Source: Clostridiales bacterium (GTDB lineage: Bacteria > Bacillota > Clostridia > Oscillospirales > Acutalibacteraceae). From it: a stretch of DNA of 8,143 nucleotides. The number at the start of each line of letters is the position of its first letter. Position 1 is the first letter of the stretch. The stretch is taken from the NCBI GenBank assembly GCA_020860025.1, contig JAJBVC010000125.1, forward strand, positions 1-8,143, given 5' to 3'. The translations under genes and the position numbers were made by a program. Positions 7,149-8,143 of the stretch are shown one piece after another. The notes under the pieces were generated by a model. It was not told the DNA's origin, made no database searches, and worked only from the letters and a program-made list of their open reading frames with translations.

Positions 7149-7526
7149 TTATGCCTCCTCTTGACTTTCATCTAAAAGATATTCTTCTATTATTTTTCCG
7201 CCTTTAATATGCTCATCAACGATACGCTTTGCCATTTCCGCTGTAACGTTTGCATACTTAGCGGTTTTAACGCCGTCCTCAACAATCTTAACGACAGGAT
7301 TACAGCCGACCTTGCTGACTCTTGCTTCCTGAGTAACGATGACCTTACCGCTTAAGCCCGCATTCTCGACCTCTTTAACTATCACCTTTAAAATGTCACG
7401 AGCACCTGCAACCAAGCCACTGTTGCCCATTCCAACTATAATACGAGTTTCATAATCGCTTGTTCGTATTGTTACGTTGCTTTTATACTCTTGCTTAATT
7501 GCATTAAGTTCATCTATTGATTTCAT
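7149..7526 (-). CDS. Small HndB-like thioredoxin-fold subunit lacking cluster cysteines
   Basis: This 125-residue protein lies between the NuoE-like and NuoF-like genes, where many hydrogenase operons carry a small (2Fe-2S)-ferredoxin-domain protein (HndB in Desulfovibrio). The fold landmarks remain: an N-terminal helix, RIIVGMGNSGLVAGARDIL at 28-46, KVIVTQ at 61-66, a Pro-containing loop (GCNPVVKIV, 74-82), and a C-terminal VTAEMAKRIVDEHI helix. The expected ligand positions do not remain. The usual TCG at the first loop is NSG (Ser36), and the usual TGCxGxC after VTQ is EARVSKV, so Arg69 and Val73 replace Cys. Cys75 is the only cysteine. The reading frame is clean on both sides, so a simple frameshift does not explain this. 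ATG 7526 has AGGGG upstream. It is probably a structural or regulatory subunit without an Fe-S cluster. Confidence 0.85.
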   Translation of the reverse strand: MKSIDELNAIKQEYKSNVTIRTSDYETRIIVGMGNSGLVAGARDILKVIVKEVENAGLSGKVIVTQEARVSKVGCNPVVKIVEDGVKTAKYANVTAEMAKRIVDEHIKGGKIIEEYLLDESQEEA

Positions 7527-7553
7527 CTATATTCCCCTTTCAAATCATATTAT

Positions 7554-8051
7554 TTAATCCTGATATTTGGCGAGAATACCATCAATATCATCGGCAGTCA
7601 ATCTGCCGTAAACTTCATCATTTACAGTGAGAACAGGGCCTAATCCGCAAGCACCTATACAGCGGCAAGCAGTAAGCGAATACCTGCCGTCAGGAGTACA
7701 TTCGTCAATTCCTATTCCAAGTTTTTCAGTAAGCGCATCAAGTAGCTTTTGCGAGCCCTTTACGTAGCAAGCGGTTCCCATACATACAGAAATATGATAT
7801 GTTCCCTTAGGAGCAAGTGAAAACTGCGCATAAAATGTAGCAACGCCGAATACCTTTTCGAGCGGTACATCCATTCCCTCAGCAATCATAAGCTGAACCT
7901 CTTGCGGCAGATAACCGTAAATCTCCTGAGCCTCCTGCATAACCGCCATAAGACGACTTTTGTCGTGCTTGTTTTCATCAATGACAGCTTTTAGTTTGTC
8001 TTCCTGCTCTTTAGTGCCGTTAAAAGGAATTTTGCTGATTTTCTTTTGCAT
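7554..8051 (-). CDS. hydC: NuoE/HndA-like [2Fe-2S] hydrogenase subunit HydC
   Basis: This 165-residue subunit carries one [2Fe-2S] cluster and works with HydB in electron transfer to or from NAD(P)H. It is a normal-length member of the complex I 24-kDa family. A helical N-terminal domain (about 15-80) contains the typical stretch QEIYGYLPQEVQ and FGVATFYAQF at 68-77. The thioredoxin-fold domain follows, with the ligand pattern CX4C (Cys90, Cys95 in CMGTAC) and CX3C (Cys131, Cys135 in CIGAC), then the GLGP turn. Cys118 and Cys129 are additional. The start is ATG 8051 with GGAGG eight bases upstream; an in-frame TTG at 8069 would place that site inside the gene. It is the first of the four hydrogenase genes that lie fully in the window, with a 27-base gap to the small HndB-like gene. 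Confidence 0.95.
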   Translation of the reverse strand: MQKKISKIPFNGTKEQEDKLKAVIDENKHDKSRLMAVMQEAQEIYGYLPQEVQLMIAEGMDVPLEKVFGVATFYAQFSLAPKGTYHISVCMGTACYVKGSQKLLDALTEKLGIGIDECTPDGRYSLTACRCIGACGLGPVLTVNDEVYGRLTADDIDGILAKYQD

Positions 8052-8059
8052 AAAGCAGA

Positions 8060-8064
8060 CCTCC
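8060..8064 (-). promoter_or_regulatory. Ribosome binding site deciding the hydC start
   Basis: GGAGG on the minus strand, then eight bases, then ATG 8051. Because it lies just inside a possible longer frame beginning at TTG 8069, it argues for the shorter protein. Confidence 0.75.
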
Positions 8065-8107
8065 AACAATTATTTTTTATTTGTATTTTTCGCTTGGCAG
8101 AAGGTTA

Positions 8108-8143
8108 TTAAGGATATGTAGCAAAGCCTTTGCCATTTAAAAC
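8108..8143 (-). CDS. Possible C-terminal tail of an upstream gene, cut by the window edge
   Basis: On the minus strand the window opens with eleven sense codons (reading VLNGKGFATYP) and a TAA at 8110-8108, 57 bases before hydC. Genes for kinase-like, PHP or small hydrogenase-associated proteins often precede this operon, so a coding tail is plausible. Eleven codons are too few to name a family. The stretch could equally be leader or promoter DNA, and it contains a short palindrome (GCAAAG-C-CTTTGC at 8121-8133 on the + strand). I see no convincing promoter between here and hydC. Confidence 0.25.
   Translation of the reverse strand, partial: VLNGKGFATYP

Noticed and set aside
7149..7526. The HndB-like gene as a frameshifted pseudogene.
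   Set aside because: The frame is open throughout, the fold landmarks before and after the altered loop stay in register, and it has normal length and a good ribosome site.
8069..8069. Longer hydC start at TTG 8069.
   Set aside because: The GGAGG ribosome site lies inside that extension and is ideally spaced for ATG 8051.
8121..8133. Palindrome GCAAAG-C-CTTTGC as an operator for the hydrogenase operon.
   Set aside because: It is short, has a one-base centre, and may lie inside coding sequence cut by the window edge, so there is not enough to call it a site.

Overview
The window looks like chromosome of an anaerobic, fermentative, low-to-moderate GC Gram-positive bacterium of the class Clostridia, plausibly a gut Oscillospiraceae/Ruminococcus-type organism. 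The evidence is an [FeFe]-hydrogenase operon of clostridial type, strong AGGAGG-type ribosome sites, AT-rich intergenic DNA, and two lipoproteins with Firmicutes-style lipoboxes. No rRNA, tRNA, CRISPR array, insertion sequence or phage gene is visible.

Layout from left to right. Positions 4-1074 (+) encode a surface lipoprotein with acidic Asp-Gly repeats, a Ser/Thr-rich linker and an unrecognised C-terminal domain. It converges on a leftward block, and a perfect 12-bp hairpin lies between them (1106-1133). Positions 1149-3440 (-) hold a complete three-gene ABC importer of the nitrate/sulfonate/taurine (COG0715/0600/1116-like) type: lipoprotein substrate-binding protein, permease and short ATPase. 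Their ends overlap by 8 and 4 bases. A 119-bp spacer (3441-3559) with a 10-bp inverted repeat separates this from a four-gene hydrogenase operon, 3560-8051 (-). In transcription order that operon encodes a NuoE/HndA-like [2Fe-2S] subunit, a small HndB-like thioredoxin-fold subunit, a NuoF/HndC-like FMN/NADH subunit, and the HydA/HndD catalytic subunit. The last 36 bases of the window may be the tail of another leftward gene.

The four hydrogenase genes would together make a soluble cytoplasmic complex. Electrons pass between NAD(P)H at the FMN site of HydB, a chain of Fe-S clusters in HydC, HydB and HydA, and the H-cluster of HydA, which makes or oxidises H2. Whether ferredoxin is a co-substrate (electron bifurcation) cannot be decided from sequence alone. 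The maturases HydE, HydF and HydG are not in the window.

The most interesting points are the small HndB-like subunit, which has lost the positions expected to bind its [2Fe-2S] cluster; the Cys-to-Ser change in the L1 motif of the hydrogenase; and an importer of unknown substrate directly downstream on the same strand. I see no clear new defence or mobile system here.
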